From Delphinapterus leucas (Eukaryota; Chordata; Mammalia; Artiodactyla; Monodontidae): a DNA stretch of 64,000 nt. This document shows positions 11,066 to 20,633 of the stretch, piece after piece. A program made the translations under genes and the position numbers. A model generated the notes under the pieces. That model did not search any database. It was not told the origin of the DNA and saw only the letters and a program-made list of their open reading frames with translations. Each line of letters starts with the position of its first letter. Positions within the stretch are counted from its first letter, which is position 1. The stretch is from positions 24,133,296 through 24,197,295 of the forward strand of contig NW_022098072.1 of the NCBI RefSeq assembly GCF_002288925.2. The letters run 5' to 3'.

Positions 11066-11440
11066 CTTTTTTTTAATTGAGGTACAGTTGATTTACAATA
11101 TTATATAAATTTCAGGTGTAAAACATAGTGATTCACAATTTTTAAAGGTTATATTCCAATTATAGTTATTATAAAATATTGGCTATATTCCCTGTGCTGT
11201 ACAATGCATCCTTGTAGCTTATTTATTTTATACATAGTAGTTTGTACCTCTTAATCCCCTACACCTATTTTGCCCCTCCCCGCTTCCCTCTCCCCACTGG
11301 TAACCACAAGTTTGTCCTCTATATCCGTGAGTCTGCTTCTTTTTTGTTATATTCACTAGTTTGTTGTATGTTTTAGATTCCATGTATAAGTGATATACAT
11401 TATTTGTCTTTCTCTGTCTGCCTTATTGCACTAAGCATAA
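11066..11440 (-). mobile_element. 5'-truncated L1 3' end, antisense
   Basis: A T-rich start (poly(A) on the minus strand) is followed by the reverse complement of an L1 3'UTR: 'gttgatttacaatattat', 'ccctgtgctgtacaatgc', 'ggtaaccacaagtttg' and 'gattccatgtataagtgatat'. It belongs to the same 3'-end class as the fragment at 19,205-19,820 but is more diverged. Imperfect target-site copies lie at 11,046-11,065 and 11,442-11,460. Confidence 0.85.
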
Positions 11441-11460
11441 ACAAATATCTAACAGGCTTT

Positions 11461-11651
11461 AAACATTCTTTGCCATTTACTTAATATAACTGTTTCTATT
11501 TTGTTATTCAAATAATATCACAAGTTGAAATTTTATTTCTAAAATGTAAAAATAAAAATATATGAGAAGAAAGGGAAATAATAAAAATGCCAAATAAGAT
11601 AAGTTTGTGGACCTTGGAGGATTGTTTTTCTAAGGAGTAAAACATCAAATA
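11461..11651. other. AT-rich spacer
   Basis: No feature is recognised between the L1 fragment and the next SINE. Confidence 0.45.
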
Positions 11652-11667
11652 TGACTTACTTGTTTTA

Positions 11668-11989
11668 TTTTTATTATTTTAAAAATAAATTTATTTATTT
11701 ATTTTGGCTGCGTTGGGTCTTCATCGCTGTGCATGGGCTTTCTCTAGTTGCGGTGAGTGGGGGCTACTCTTCGTTGTGGTGCGCAGGCTTCTCACTGCAG
11801 TGGCTTCTCTTGTTGTGGAGTATGGGTTCTAGGCATGCAGAATTCAGTAGTTGTGGCACTGGCTTTGTAGTTGTGGTGCACGGGATTAGTTGCTCCACAG
11901 CATGTGGGATCATCCCAGACCAGGACTCAAACCAGTATCCCTTGCATTGGCAGACAGATTCTTAACTACTGCACCACCAGGGAAGTCCC
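11668..11989 (-). mobile_element. CHR-2-like tRNA-derived SINE
   Basis: The minus-strand element starts GGGACTTCCCTGGTGGTGCA and ends in a TAAATAAA-type tail (11,676-11,705). Target-site copies TGACTTACTTGTTTTA (11,652-11,667) and TGATTTACTTGTTTTA (11,990-12,005) differ at one base. The 104-codon plus-strand frame running through it is a non-functional shadow. Confidence 0.94.
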
Positions 11990-12005
11990 TGATTTACTTG
12001 TTTTA

Positions 12006-12285
12006 AAGACTACCTTCACTTCTAAAAAGCTACTAAAGCTCAAGTTATTTCTTCAAGTATAATGCTTTTTCTTCATAAAATATTGGGTTCTATAGCAAAA
12101 ATTTTAGAGAGAATTAGTTTTATATGTTCAGCTTAATATTGCAAAAGTTGCATTCCTAAGAAATTTTCTTGTTAAAAGTAATTGTTTAACAGGGAAAAAG
12201 GAGTTAAGGACTAGAAAGTTTCAATCTTGCAATAACAAAGTGAATTTTTCTATAGGAATTTCAACAATAATAGTGCTTTTTGAGC
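12006..12285. other. Unique AT-rich DNA
   Basis: No repeat or gene is recognised in this short stretch. Confidence 0.4.
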
Positions 12286-12656
12286 TGTTATGGACTGAAC
12301 ATTTATGTTTCCCCCATATTCATATGTTGAAGCCCGAACCCCCAATGTAACTGTATTTGGAGATAAGACCTGTGAGGAGGTGATAAAGAATAAATGAAGT
12401 CATATGGGTGGGCCCGTAACCCAGTAGGGCTAGTGTCCTTACAAAGAAGAGTAAGAGACACTAGAGTTCATTCCTCCATGTGAGGACACAATGAAGAGAT
12501 AACCCTCTGCAAGCCAGGAAGAGAGCTCTCACCAGAAACTGAATCAGCTGCCACCTTGATCTTGGACTTTCCAGACTCCAGAACTGTGAGAAAATTAATT
12601 TCTGTTGTTTAAGCCACCCTGTCTATGGTATTTTGTTATGACAGCCTGAGCTGAAA
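12286..12656 (+). mobile_element. ERVL-MaLR solo LTR (MST/MLT1-type)
   Basis: The stretch starts TGTTATGGACTGAACATTTA and contains 'catatgttgaagccc', 'aatgtaactgtatttggagat', 'gggtgggcccgtaaccca', 'gtgtccttacaaagaagagt', 'catgtgaggacacaatgaag', 'ttgatcttggactttcc' and the end 'ctgttgtttaagccaccctgtctatgg'. This order is diagnostic of MaLR LTRs. It is moderately diverged, with no internal sequence and no second LTR, hence a solo LTR. Confidence 0.85.
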
Positions 12657-12824
12657 GAGCTAAAAAGGCATTGCTGTAAAACCTAAACATCTCTGGTTAA
12701 ATGTGCCATTTGTGATGCCCTGTATTTGCTCCATAGTAGTGGCTATTTCTATCACCATCAACAATATAATTAGCATAGTTTCTTATGAACAGTATTTATT
12801 TCATCCTTATTTTATCATTATTTT

Positions 12825-12990
12825 ATCAGATTTTGCCATTTAACTAATCACCCCAAAACTTAGTGAGTTAAAAATATATACATTTATTTAGCTCATAATC
12901 TTCTAGTTCTGGTTTTAGCTGGGATCCTTATGAGTTGGCAGTCACCTGAATGTCAGCTAGGCATATCTGTCTCTGGAGGTGAGTCTGTAG
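12825..12990 (-). mobile_element. MLT1-like MaLR LTR fragment, antisense
   Basis: The reverse complement of the common MaLR LTR 3' segment is visible: 'caccccaaaacttagtgagttaaaa', where the family usually reads 'ccactaagttttgg' in sense, followed by 'catttatttagctcataatcttctagttctg'. It is decayed and opposite in orientation to the LTR just upstream. Confidence 0.55.
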
Positions 12991-13015
12991 CTAACATTAG
13001 CCTATAAGTTTCTCA

Positions 13016-13103
13016 TATTGCTTTGCATTCTTTTATCCCTAGCATTAAACACAGTGTTGGGCAAATTGTGGGAACTTAATAAATACTTGTTGGACAGATG
13101 GTA
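13016..13103 (+). mobile_element. L2 LINE 3' end remnant
   Basis: 'atccctagcattaaacacagtgttgggcaaattgtgggaacttaataaatacttgttggac' follows the L2 3' end pattern (a CCCAGC-like segment, 'cagtgcctggc'-like segment and 'aataaatatttgttgaa'). It is short and ancient. Confidence 0.6.
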
Positions 13104-13789
13104 CTGAGACAGTGACACTGGACTAGGAATTGACAAGAAAGGTGGAGGTCCTTCAGAGAGCTGACCAGAGTCACTCTTAAGAGAAGGTGTTTGGACCTCT
13201 GGGGAGCAAATGAGAATTACATAGAAGGTCTTTGCTAGGAGTTAATCCTTTAAGAACAACCACCCTGGAGCTGCTGGCACCCAGAGCTGCCCTGATGGAA
13301 GATTCTGTTGGCAAGAATTGCCTTAATAAAGGCAGGAACTTATTGTTGAAAATCTCCAGTTCATCCCTTGTTGTAGAACATTTACGTACCTCCTCACTAA
13401 GGAGACAGTCACAGTTTGATCCTTATAGCAACATACATGAATTTCTCACACAATCTAGTCTTTGTTCTTAATAGAGTTATCCTGTAGCTAGGAAAATTAA
13501 AAAAAAAAACCACTATGAGTGAAAATTGTTATGAAACACTATCAGGACAGTATTTGGGTGATATGTGAAATATCCACAAGGATCATAACCAAAGTTTGCA
13601 AATTATTTTCTTATATATTATTATAGTGGGTGCTTTAAACATCCTTTGTGAGGTGGCTGGGCCAGTGTTATTGTATTATGATTTCACAGGTATGTAAACA
13701 GGCTCAGAGGCTCACAGGACCTGCTCTAGCTTAAGACCAATAATTAGTGAAACCAAGATTCAAATAAAATAGGATTCCAATCCAAATTA
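13104..13789. other. Unique DNA, no gene recognised
   Basis: A plus-strand open frame at 13,232-13,471 has no domain and no exon signals. No repeat family is recognised. Confidence 0.4.
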
Positions 13790-13869
13790 TTGGGTTAGCC
13801 AAAAAGTTTGTTTTGGTTTTTCTGTAACATCTTATGGAAAAACCTGACTGAACATTTTGGCCAACCCAA
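13790..13869. mobile_element. 80-bp mariner-type MITE
   Basis: The element is almost entirely two inverted arms. The left end is TTGGGTTAGCCAAAAAGTTT and the right end, read in reverse complement, is TTGGGTTGGCCAAAATGTTC. The flanking dinucleotide is TA on both sides (13,788-13,789 and 13,870-13,871), the target duplication made by Tc1/mariner transposases. It has no transposase gene and must have been moved in trans. Elements with these termini are known in cetartiodactyl genomes. Confidence 0.93.
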
Positions 13870-14177
13870 TACTTTCCTCAAGGCAATGTTGCATCTCCAA
13901 AAGCAAAACTACAGTTTGAAAAATAAAGGATGTTTTTCGAAGTTTTGTTCCAAAGTCTGAGACGCGCGGTTGTGGCCAGTGGGGAGGAACTATTTGTGTG
14001 AAGATACTTGTGAAACTCAATAGCCTATTTGCTAATTTTCTTTTAAAAGAGAGCTTTGAGGGCAGATACTTGAGACATGCTTGCAGAAAAATCCTTCAGA
14101 ATTTCTCTTTTACATTCAGCTTAACACCTACTTACAAGAGGGTTTATGCTGAACTTATGTTAGTAATATGATGAAAT
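13870..14177. other. Unique DNA
   Basis: No feature is recognised. It holds an isolated CGCG-containing segment near 13,962-13,968. Confidence 0.4.
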
Positions 14178-14513
14178 TTTATTTTTATTTTATTTTATTT
14201 ATTTATTTTTGGCTGCTTTTGGGTCTTCGTTGTTGCATGTGGACTTTCTCCAGTTGCGGTGAGTGGGGGCTACTCTTCGTTGCAGTGCGTGGGCTTGTCA
14301 TTATTACGGTGGCTCCTCTTGTTGCGGAGCACGGGCTCTACGCGCGCGGGCTTCAGCAGCTGTGGCTCGCGGGCTCTAGAGCGCAGGCTCAGAAGTTTTG
14401 GCGCACAGGCTTAGCTGCTCCGTGGCATGTGGGATCTTCCCCCACCAGGGCTTGAACCCCTGTCCCCTGCATTGGCAGGTGGATTCTTAACCACTGCACC
14501 ACCAGGGAAGCCC
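14178..14513 (-). mobile_element. Full-body CHR-2-like tRNA-derived SINE
   Basis: The minus strand starts GGGGCTTCCCTGGTGGTGCA and retains the full CHR-2 body, including the 'gagcccgcgagccacagctg' block missing from the copy at 432-716. The tail is (TAAAA)n/TAAATAAA (14,178-14,208). A target-site duplication is not obvious. CpG-containing blocks are partly preserved. Confidence 0.93.
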
Positions 14514-16176
14514 CTGGCCTGTATTTTTTCTACCTAGAACATTAGGTTTAAACTAAATTAAGGAGAGTCTTCGGTCTTTGGAGAGACACTTTATAACAGG
14601 GATTTATAACATAATCATCCATGTAAATTATACATTTAAAATCTATTTCTTAGGACTTGGAATTTCACTAGCTTTTCCAGTAGTTTACAGTTACTGTACC
14701 TTCACTTTAAAGACATTGCTGGTCATGTTTATGATTCATTTGAAGTCTGACTCCGGTTAGGAATGAAAACCCCAAACAGTGTATTTATTGTTCTATAGAA
14801 AAATGCCATCTGCTTAGAGTGATTCCCTGTAAGATGTGGATTCAGAACTCCTTTTTTTTGGAACAACCCGCTTTAGCTCTGGATTGGCTGTGGCCTGTCC
14901 GGTGGCCTGCGGGCAGGATGAATTTTCAGGTTGCTTGTCTGCTAAACTTGCACAGACCTTCTGTCGCCGCTGCCAACCGCATGTGCGCTGCTGGTTTAGG
15001 GTTGTTCCGGTGTGGCGCTGTCCGGCCTGGGGGAAAGGATGATAAAGAAGAGTAGATGCCTGAGGACTTGGCTCTACTTGTAAAAACCTGAACCACAGAG
15101 GAGCCAATGAATGGCAACCTCCTTAAGTGGGGCGTGAGGGATGTGGCTGAAGAAAACTGCACTGCGCTGCACCTGATACATTGGTACGCATTTAGAGATC
15201 CACTCCAAAACCTGGGGGCTTCTGAAGGTTTTCTCTATGAAGCATCTGTAAATACAGTCTCTTAACGTTTTTTAAAAAAACTGCATTGTGGTGAGAATCT
15301 GGCAATATATTCATCCGCTTGCATCTCGACATACTGAGGTTCACCCACAAATTGACTCCCACGAAAAATCCCGTGGGAAAGAAGAGAGGAAACACCCTTA
15401 AAGCAGTAGCCTCCAATGTTGAGAGGAAAACAGAAAAAAAGTAGTAGAGAAAGACAAAAAGTCATCTGAAAGCAAAGGAGAACAGAGAGAGAAAGATTGC
15501 AAAGAAATGGGGACACATGAGGGGTAAAAGAAGGAAAATACTTTGAGGGAAACAACTTATATATCATCGGAAAGTCAGTTTACCCTTTTTGAAAACTACC
15601 TACCCAAGAACTTTTCTATTTTTGAAATCACCTGTATTTATTCTTCACAGTCACTTCTTCTTACTCATGCCACCTTGTTTGATGGCACCACATACACACC
15701 AGTTTAGGCAGATACCATAGAAAAAAAAGAAAGTTATGAGGAAAAGGGGAAGGGAACAAATACTGTGTGTTGGACACTGTGCAGAATGTCATAATTATAA
15801 ATGTATTAGATGTGTTTACATATGAGGAAGAAGAAATTTAAACAAAAGATTGAAAAGATTCTAACTAGTTAGATTGATAAGGAATGAATCATACAACTCA
15901 TGGAAATTTATAGGACCTTACTGTTCTTTTATTTTTGCTGTAATCCCAACATTTTATTGGCATCTTTGAGAAGAATGGCATGTACTTAGAACCAATTTGA
16001 TTTATATGTGGAGGGTTACTACTAATATGTACGCAATTTGCATTTTAATAGGAAGTCTGTCAATAGTAAAATACCCTAATAAAATAGTCTCTCTCAAATA
16101 TGCCAAGGTAGCTTGAGCACCATACATTGTCCTATGTTTTGCCTAATCTGTTTTACCTCCTCCACTAGGGACCATC
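14514..16176. other. Unique DNA with a GC-richer block (14,860-15,060)
   Basis: No repeat family is recognised over 1.6 kb. Between about 14,860 and 15,060 the GC content and CpG number rise well above the surroundings. Several short frames overlap there on both strands (for example 14,814-15,107 minus and 14,819-15,055 plus), but none has a known domain or exon structure. 15,425-15,540 is purine-rich. Confidence 0.4.
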
Positions 16177-16270
16177 CTATTTCCATTTCCTTCCTTTCTT
16201 CCTTCCCTCCCACCTCCCTCTTTTCTCCCTTTCTTCCTTTCTCCTCCTTTCCCTCTGTCCCTTTTTCTTT
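16177..16270. repeat. Polypyrimidine tract
   Basis: About 90 bases of nearly uninterrupted C and T (CCTTCCTTTCTTCCTTCC type) on the plus strand. Such homopyrimidine tracts can form triplex (H-DNA). The frames read through it are low-complexity artefacts. Confidence 0.85.
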
Positions 16271-17139
16271 TGGGATAATCCTAGTCATCTCCCTTTTTGG
16301 TTGACTCATATTTTTTTTCTTTACACCATCACTGAAATGCTGTAGAAGGAGAGTGTCATGAAAAGATTAGCACATGAAATACAATCCCCTGACATACTGT
16401 ATTCACACAATGCCTGTTTTGAGGAATTGTACAGAAGGTTTGGTCAATGTCACAATGCTCAGAATGTTCCTATTTTCAGATAATAAATGTTATCTCCAAG
16501 GGTGTGATTTAGACGTCTAACCTGTGAGAGCAGGTTCCTCATTACCTCTTGATCACTGTGGTTACACTGTGCTGTGTTTTATTTCCAGACCCGGGCATCT
16601 TTCCTCAGGCCACCACAGAACATGGAAATTGCAGGTAGTATACACACAGCTCTTCCATTGTTTCTAGCAAGCAGTTTGGCCTAGAATGGGAATTTAAAAT
16701 CACAGATAACGCCACAGCTTTACAAACCCAGTTGTTAAATCTTCCTCTCTAAGACTGTTATACGCTGGGGCTTATAGAGGAGATACTGATTGGCTTCAAT
16801 GTGGGGTCGGTTTAGGTGTGGAGGTAGTTTGTGTTTAACATTCTTCTGGGAAAAGTTCCACTCACCCATGGGAAAGGAAATCACAAGTTTGGAAGGTCAG
16901 CCACCTCTTGACCAGGGGAAGGAGGGAAGGTGGGCTGGGGGGTGGCTGAGGCCAAAGGAAGAGGATAACAGTGAGCTAAGTTTCTCTTTCCCTTTCCCAA
17001 CCCTGGACTCTTCACAGAAATGTTACCTTCATACTGTGATGCACAGGGTTTAAAAATTCTGCGACTCACTTTAAAATTCCCCAAAGAATGGTAAGCAATA
17101 TATTTCTAGTGCCTTTAAGCTTACTATATATGTTTTCAT
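16271..17139. other. Unique DNA
   Basis: No gene or repeat is recognised. Short open frames near 16,790-17,084 on both strands have no domain support. Confidence 0.4.
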
Positions 17140-17250
17140 ATATATTATTTTATTTGATCCTCATGAGACCTTTATGAATTATCTCCTATCCCCATTTTTG
17201 GGAGAGGAACAAAGACTGTGAGAAACTGTGTTGCTCTCAAGTCCACACAG
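17140..17250 (-). mobile_element. MIR fragment (antisense)
   Basis: 'tattttatttgatcctcatgagacc...cccatttttgggagaggaacaaagactgtgagaaactgtgttgctctcaagtccacacagtaagt' follows the reverse complement of the MIR core, in which 'ttacagatgaggaaactgag' and 'aaggtcacacagctagtaag' are typical. Confidence 0.65.
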
Positions 17251-17254
17251 TAAG

Positions 17255-17330
17255 TCAACAAATTTTCATTGGCACCTACTGTGTGTCAGGCATGATGCTA
17301 AGTCAGTAAGAGTAGGGCCAGGGTGGAGAC
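17255..17330 (-). mobile_element. L2 3' end fragment (antisense)
   Basis: 'caacaaattttcattggcacctactgtgtgtcaggcatgatgctaag' is the reverse complement pattern of the L2 3' end. It directly follows the MIR fragment. Confidence 0.6.
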
Positions 17331-17516
17331 AAATGTTTTAGAATTCCCAGTCTCCAGTCCTGTACTGTTCCATGGTGCCTTGCTTCCTGATGAGTATAGT
17401 TGACAAAACTCTTCCTGGGCTTCCAGCCACATTTCTTTCTTAATGGGTAAAATTTTCCCTTCTTCCCTATTAAAATATATTAATAGTCAATGCTACTTAT
17501 TTCTGACTGTGTCATT

Positions 17517-17640
17517 CCACTTATTAGAATGTAAACTCCCTGAGGAAAAGGATCATTTTTGCATTTGTTGTTGTTTTTATTTTATTTTATAGCATCCATA
17601 GCACAGTGTTGTTCACATTAATTGTACAATAAAGAATCGC
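17517..17640 (+). mobile_element. L2 3' end fragment (sense)
   Basis: 'tagaatgtaaactccctgaggaaaaggatcattt' and 'agcatccatagcacagtgttgttcacat...aataaag' match the L2 3' end (usually 'agactgtaagctccatgagggcaggga...cagtgcctggcacatag...aataaa'). An extra T-rich segment interrupts it. Confidence 0.65.
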
Positions 17641-17906
17641 TGTATATATAAAGTTCCATAAATGTAATCGGTAGCCTGTGGATAGTTATAAAGTAATATA
17701 TGATATTTTTAAGGGGAGGAGATGAAAATTAGCTTGAGCTGCTCTTTTCTGAGGCACTTAATTATTTTAATCGATTGACATTCAATTCTGAAACATAAAG
17801 GAGGTGGAAGTAAGATTTGTCACAATATGTGGGACAAATATAATCTTACTCATAAAAATATAGTTAAATTATTTTGAATATTCAGGTTTATAGTTTGACC
17901 TTGGAG

Positions 17907-17910
<4 letters not shown>
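17641..17910. other. AT-rich unique DNA
   Basis: No feature is recognised between the L2 fragment and the TG microsatellite. Confidence 0.4.

Positions 17911-17957
<47 letters not shown>
17911..17957. repeat. (TG)n microsatellite, about 23 units, uninterrupted
   Basis: A pure TG dinucleotide run of 47 bases. Pure runs of this length are usually length-polymorphic in mammals. Confidence 0.97.
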
Positions 17958-17959
<2 letters not shown>

Positions 17960-18478
17960 GAAAAGAATGTAATACTAATTAAATCCAGAATTGGAAGAAA
18001 TGGGAACTGGGGACAGGGAAGCTGCAGCATTCTTTCATCCAAAGCAATCCCAAGAGCAAACCTTTATGAGAGAGTTTAGTTTTCTGAGTGAGCTGATGAG
18101 CTCACCCTTCCTTTTCACTTCCCTTTCCAAATTACAAAGCTGAAAAGCATTGTCAATGGAAGCACCCTGTTAAGTCAGTGATCTATAACACCCTATCCTA
18201 CCCTAGTTTTTGTTCCTTAAGTGCCACTTAACCATTTGGGAAAATTAACGTGACATTCCAAACATAGTCACTAAATTTTCACATGTTCACACTCAGTTGC
18301 AAACAGGTTCTGAGCGATATATAATTACTGTACCCAAGGGGGTCCAGACAAAAGTTCAGGTATTTCCTGTCCACACTCTACATCTCAGCCTTTTGTACAC
18401 TTAGAGCCAGGGAACCTGATACGAGAACACTGTCCAACAGAATCTGGGGTTTAAGAGCCCTAAAATAAAAATTCTGAG
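17958..18478. other. Unique DNA between two TG microsatellites
   Basis: No gene or repeat family is recognised. Confidence 0.4.
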
Positions 18479-18503
18479 TGTGTGTGTGTGTGTGTGTGTG
18501 TGT
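18479..18503. repeat. (TG)n microsatellite, about 12 units
   Basis: A pure TG run followed by TTGGG. Confidence 0.95.
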
Positions 18504-18539
18504 TGGGTCAGAAAGGCCAGAAAGGGAGGGAAACAGGGA

Positions 18540-19075
18540 AGCAGAAGAAAAAGCCATTATATGAAAACTCTATTAAAGTAGTGAAATTCTTTAAGAAGTA
18601 CATCAAAAATAAAATTTGAATATTCTGCTGCAATTGAAATGGATAAACTAGGTCTATGTACCAATATGGATAGGTTAGATGAAAAATAATATTTAATAAA
18701 AATCCAACTTGCACAAAAATATTTAGCAACGCACTAAGTAAAAAACCCCCAAAATTACATTTAGATGTATATATGTGTAGCATGATTTTTTTAAAAATGC
18801 TTTGAGTTATACATATATAAATATATGTAAATATATTTATAAATATATATAAATATATATATGTATAATGAATTCTGGGTAATAGTTTTCTGGGGACAGG
18901 AAGGGTAGGGAACAAAACTGGGGAAAGGTGAATTGAGTTTTAATATTTTATTTCCTTTAGTGAAGAAAAAAGATTAGTGTCAAATGTGGCAGACAAATAA
19001 TATTTTTAAATTATGAGTGGTGGTTCCATGGGCATGGTTGTTCTATATATATATAAATTAACAATAAAAAGTGTA
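18540..19075 (+). mobile_element. Old L1 (L1ME-type) 3' end, sense
   Basis: The order of motifs is typical of L1M 3'UTRs: 'tattctgctgcaattgaaatgg', 'tatgtaccaatatggatagg', 'gggtaatagttttctggggacagg', 'ttaatattttatttcctt' and 'gtggttccatgggcatggttg', ending near 'aacaataaaaagtgt'. A TATAAA-rich expansion lies at 18,805-18,865. The 135-codon minus-strand frame over it is an artefact. Confidence 0.72.
18805..18865. repeat. AT-rich (TATAAA)n low-complexity run
   Basis: Repeated TATATAAA/TATGTAAA units inside the L1ME 3' end. Confidence 0.8.
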
Positions 19076-19204
19076 CTTTTTTAATATCATTCATAGGTTG
19101 AGAAAATTGATGGGTAATAAAACTTTGGAGGTTTATGATGTACATTACAAAAAGGAAAAATCAATGTCATTTTTCAGTGTTCCGCTAAGACTTGTAATTA
19201 AAGG

Positions 19205-19820
19205 AGTGATAACTGTTTTTGATTGAAGTTTAGTTGATTTACAGTGTTGTGTGAGTTTCTGCTGTACAGCGCAGTGATTCAGTTATACACATGCATACAT
19301 TCTTTTTAATATTTTTTCCATTATGGTTTATCACAAGATATTTAATATAGTTCCCTGTGCTATACAGTAGGTCTTTGTTGTTTATCTATTCTGTATATAA
19401 TAGTTTGCATCTGCTAATCCCAAAGTCCTAGTCCTTCCCTCCCCCACCCCCACTACCCCTTGGCAACCACAGGTCTGTTCTCTATGTCTGTGAGACTGTT
19501 TTTGTTTCATAGATAAGTTCATTTTATCAGATTTTAGATTCCACATATAAGTGATATCATATGGTATTGTCTTTCTCTTTCTGACTTACTTCACTTAGTA
19601 TGATAATCTCTAGGTCCATCCATGTTGCTGCGAATGGCATTATTTCATTCTTTTTTATGGCTGAGTAATATTCCATTGTGTATATGTACCACATCGTCTT
19701 TATCCATTCATCTGTTGATGGACATTTGGGTTGTTTCCATGTCTTGGCTATTGTGAATAGTGCTGCTACGAACATCGGGATGCATGAATCTTTTTGAATT
19801 ATAGTTTTGGCAGTGATGAT
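19205..19820 (-). mobile_element. 5'-truncated L1 3' end, antisense
   Basis: The plus strand shows, in reverse complement, an L1 3'UTR ('gttgatttacagtgttgtg', 'ccctgtgctatacagtagg', 'cccttggcaaccacagg') and then the ORF2 C-terminus to about 19,815. The decoded minus-strand peptide around 19,557-19,844 contains the typical [10 protein letters not shown] and [13 protein letters not shown] motifs of L1 ORF2p. Its 3'UTR differs from both large L1s in the window. A weak target-site pair (AGTGATAACTGTTT / AGTGATGATATTTT) may flank it. Confidence 0.92.
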
Positions 19821-20371
19821 ATTTTGTTTAAAACTGTTTGCCACATTACTTACTACTTGAATCCCACTGATTATACTAATACTTTACTATTGCATTAGGA
19901 AAGATTTTTTGGTATTCACTTCACTGTTCAATGCTGATGCATTAACTTAGGTGTTTTGTTTGAGTTTTCCATTCCTGAGAAGAAGTGATAATGCACTTTC
20001 ATTTTTATATTTTCTTTCATTCATTATCTGTGCAGTTGTGGAATTTGCAATAAATTTGGGAAGAAAAAGAAACCCTCCTTCAAATCTTTGTTGTAGGAAG
20101 AGTGAGGTTGGGTCTAATCCTGCCTCCACTGTTCATGTCCTGCTTTTGGAATTAGCCTGACATCTGACCTCTGGATGGGCTGCATGAGATGGGAGGCTTC
20201 ATGGTATTCTTTCTCCTTTACTTTGTGTTTCCTTGGTTGAGATTTTAATCCCTCAAACTTAAAAATTAAAAAAAAAATGTTTTATTTAAAAATACTTTCC
20301 TTGTTAAAAAATGAAAAATAATGGTACCCATAGTAAAAAATGGGACTCTTTCCCTTGTTTCCCACTGTTTG
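19821..20371. other. Unique DNA
   Basis: No gene or repeat family is recognised between the two L1s. An adenine run is present at 20,269-20,277. Confidence 0.4.
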
Positions 20372-20388
20372 CCCCTCTAGTGTCTTTT

Positions 20389-20633
20389 ATTCTTTTGAAA
20401 TTTATGTATTTTTTTATACAGCAAGTTCTTGTTAGTCATCGATTTTATACACATCAGTGCATACATGTCAATCCCAGTTGCCCAATTCAGCACACCACCA
20501 TCCCCACCGCCCTGCGGCTTTCCCTCCTTGGTGTCCATACATTTGTTCTCTATATCTGTGTCTCAGCTTCTGCCCTGCAAACCAGTTCATCTGTACCATT
20601 TTTCTAGGTTCCACATACTTGCGTTAATATATG
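20389..20633 (-). other. 3'UTR of L1A
   Basis: In sense (minus strand) it runs from just after the ORF2 stop to a short A-rich end containing 'cttgctgtataaaaaaata'. This type of 3' end differs completely from that of the plus-strand L1 at 45,755-46,101, so the two elements represent different 3'-end subfamilies. Confidence 0.85.

Noticed and set aside
13232..13471. 79-codon plus-strand frame as a small protein
   Set aside because: There is no domain and no exon or promoter context; the sequence around it is ordinary unique DNA.
18508..18915. 135-codon minus-strand frame with hydrophobic residues
   Set aside because: It covers the AT-rich L1ME 3' end. Composition is dominated by Ile, Tyr and Phe from TATA repeats, with no domain.
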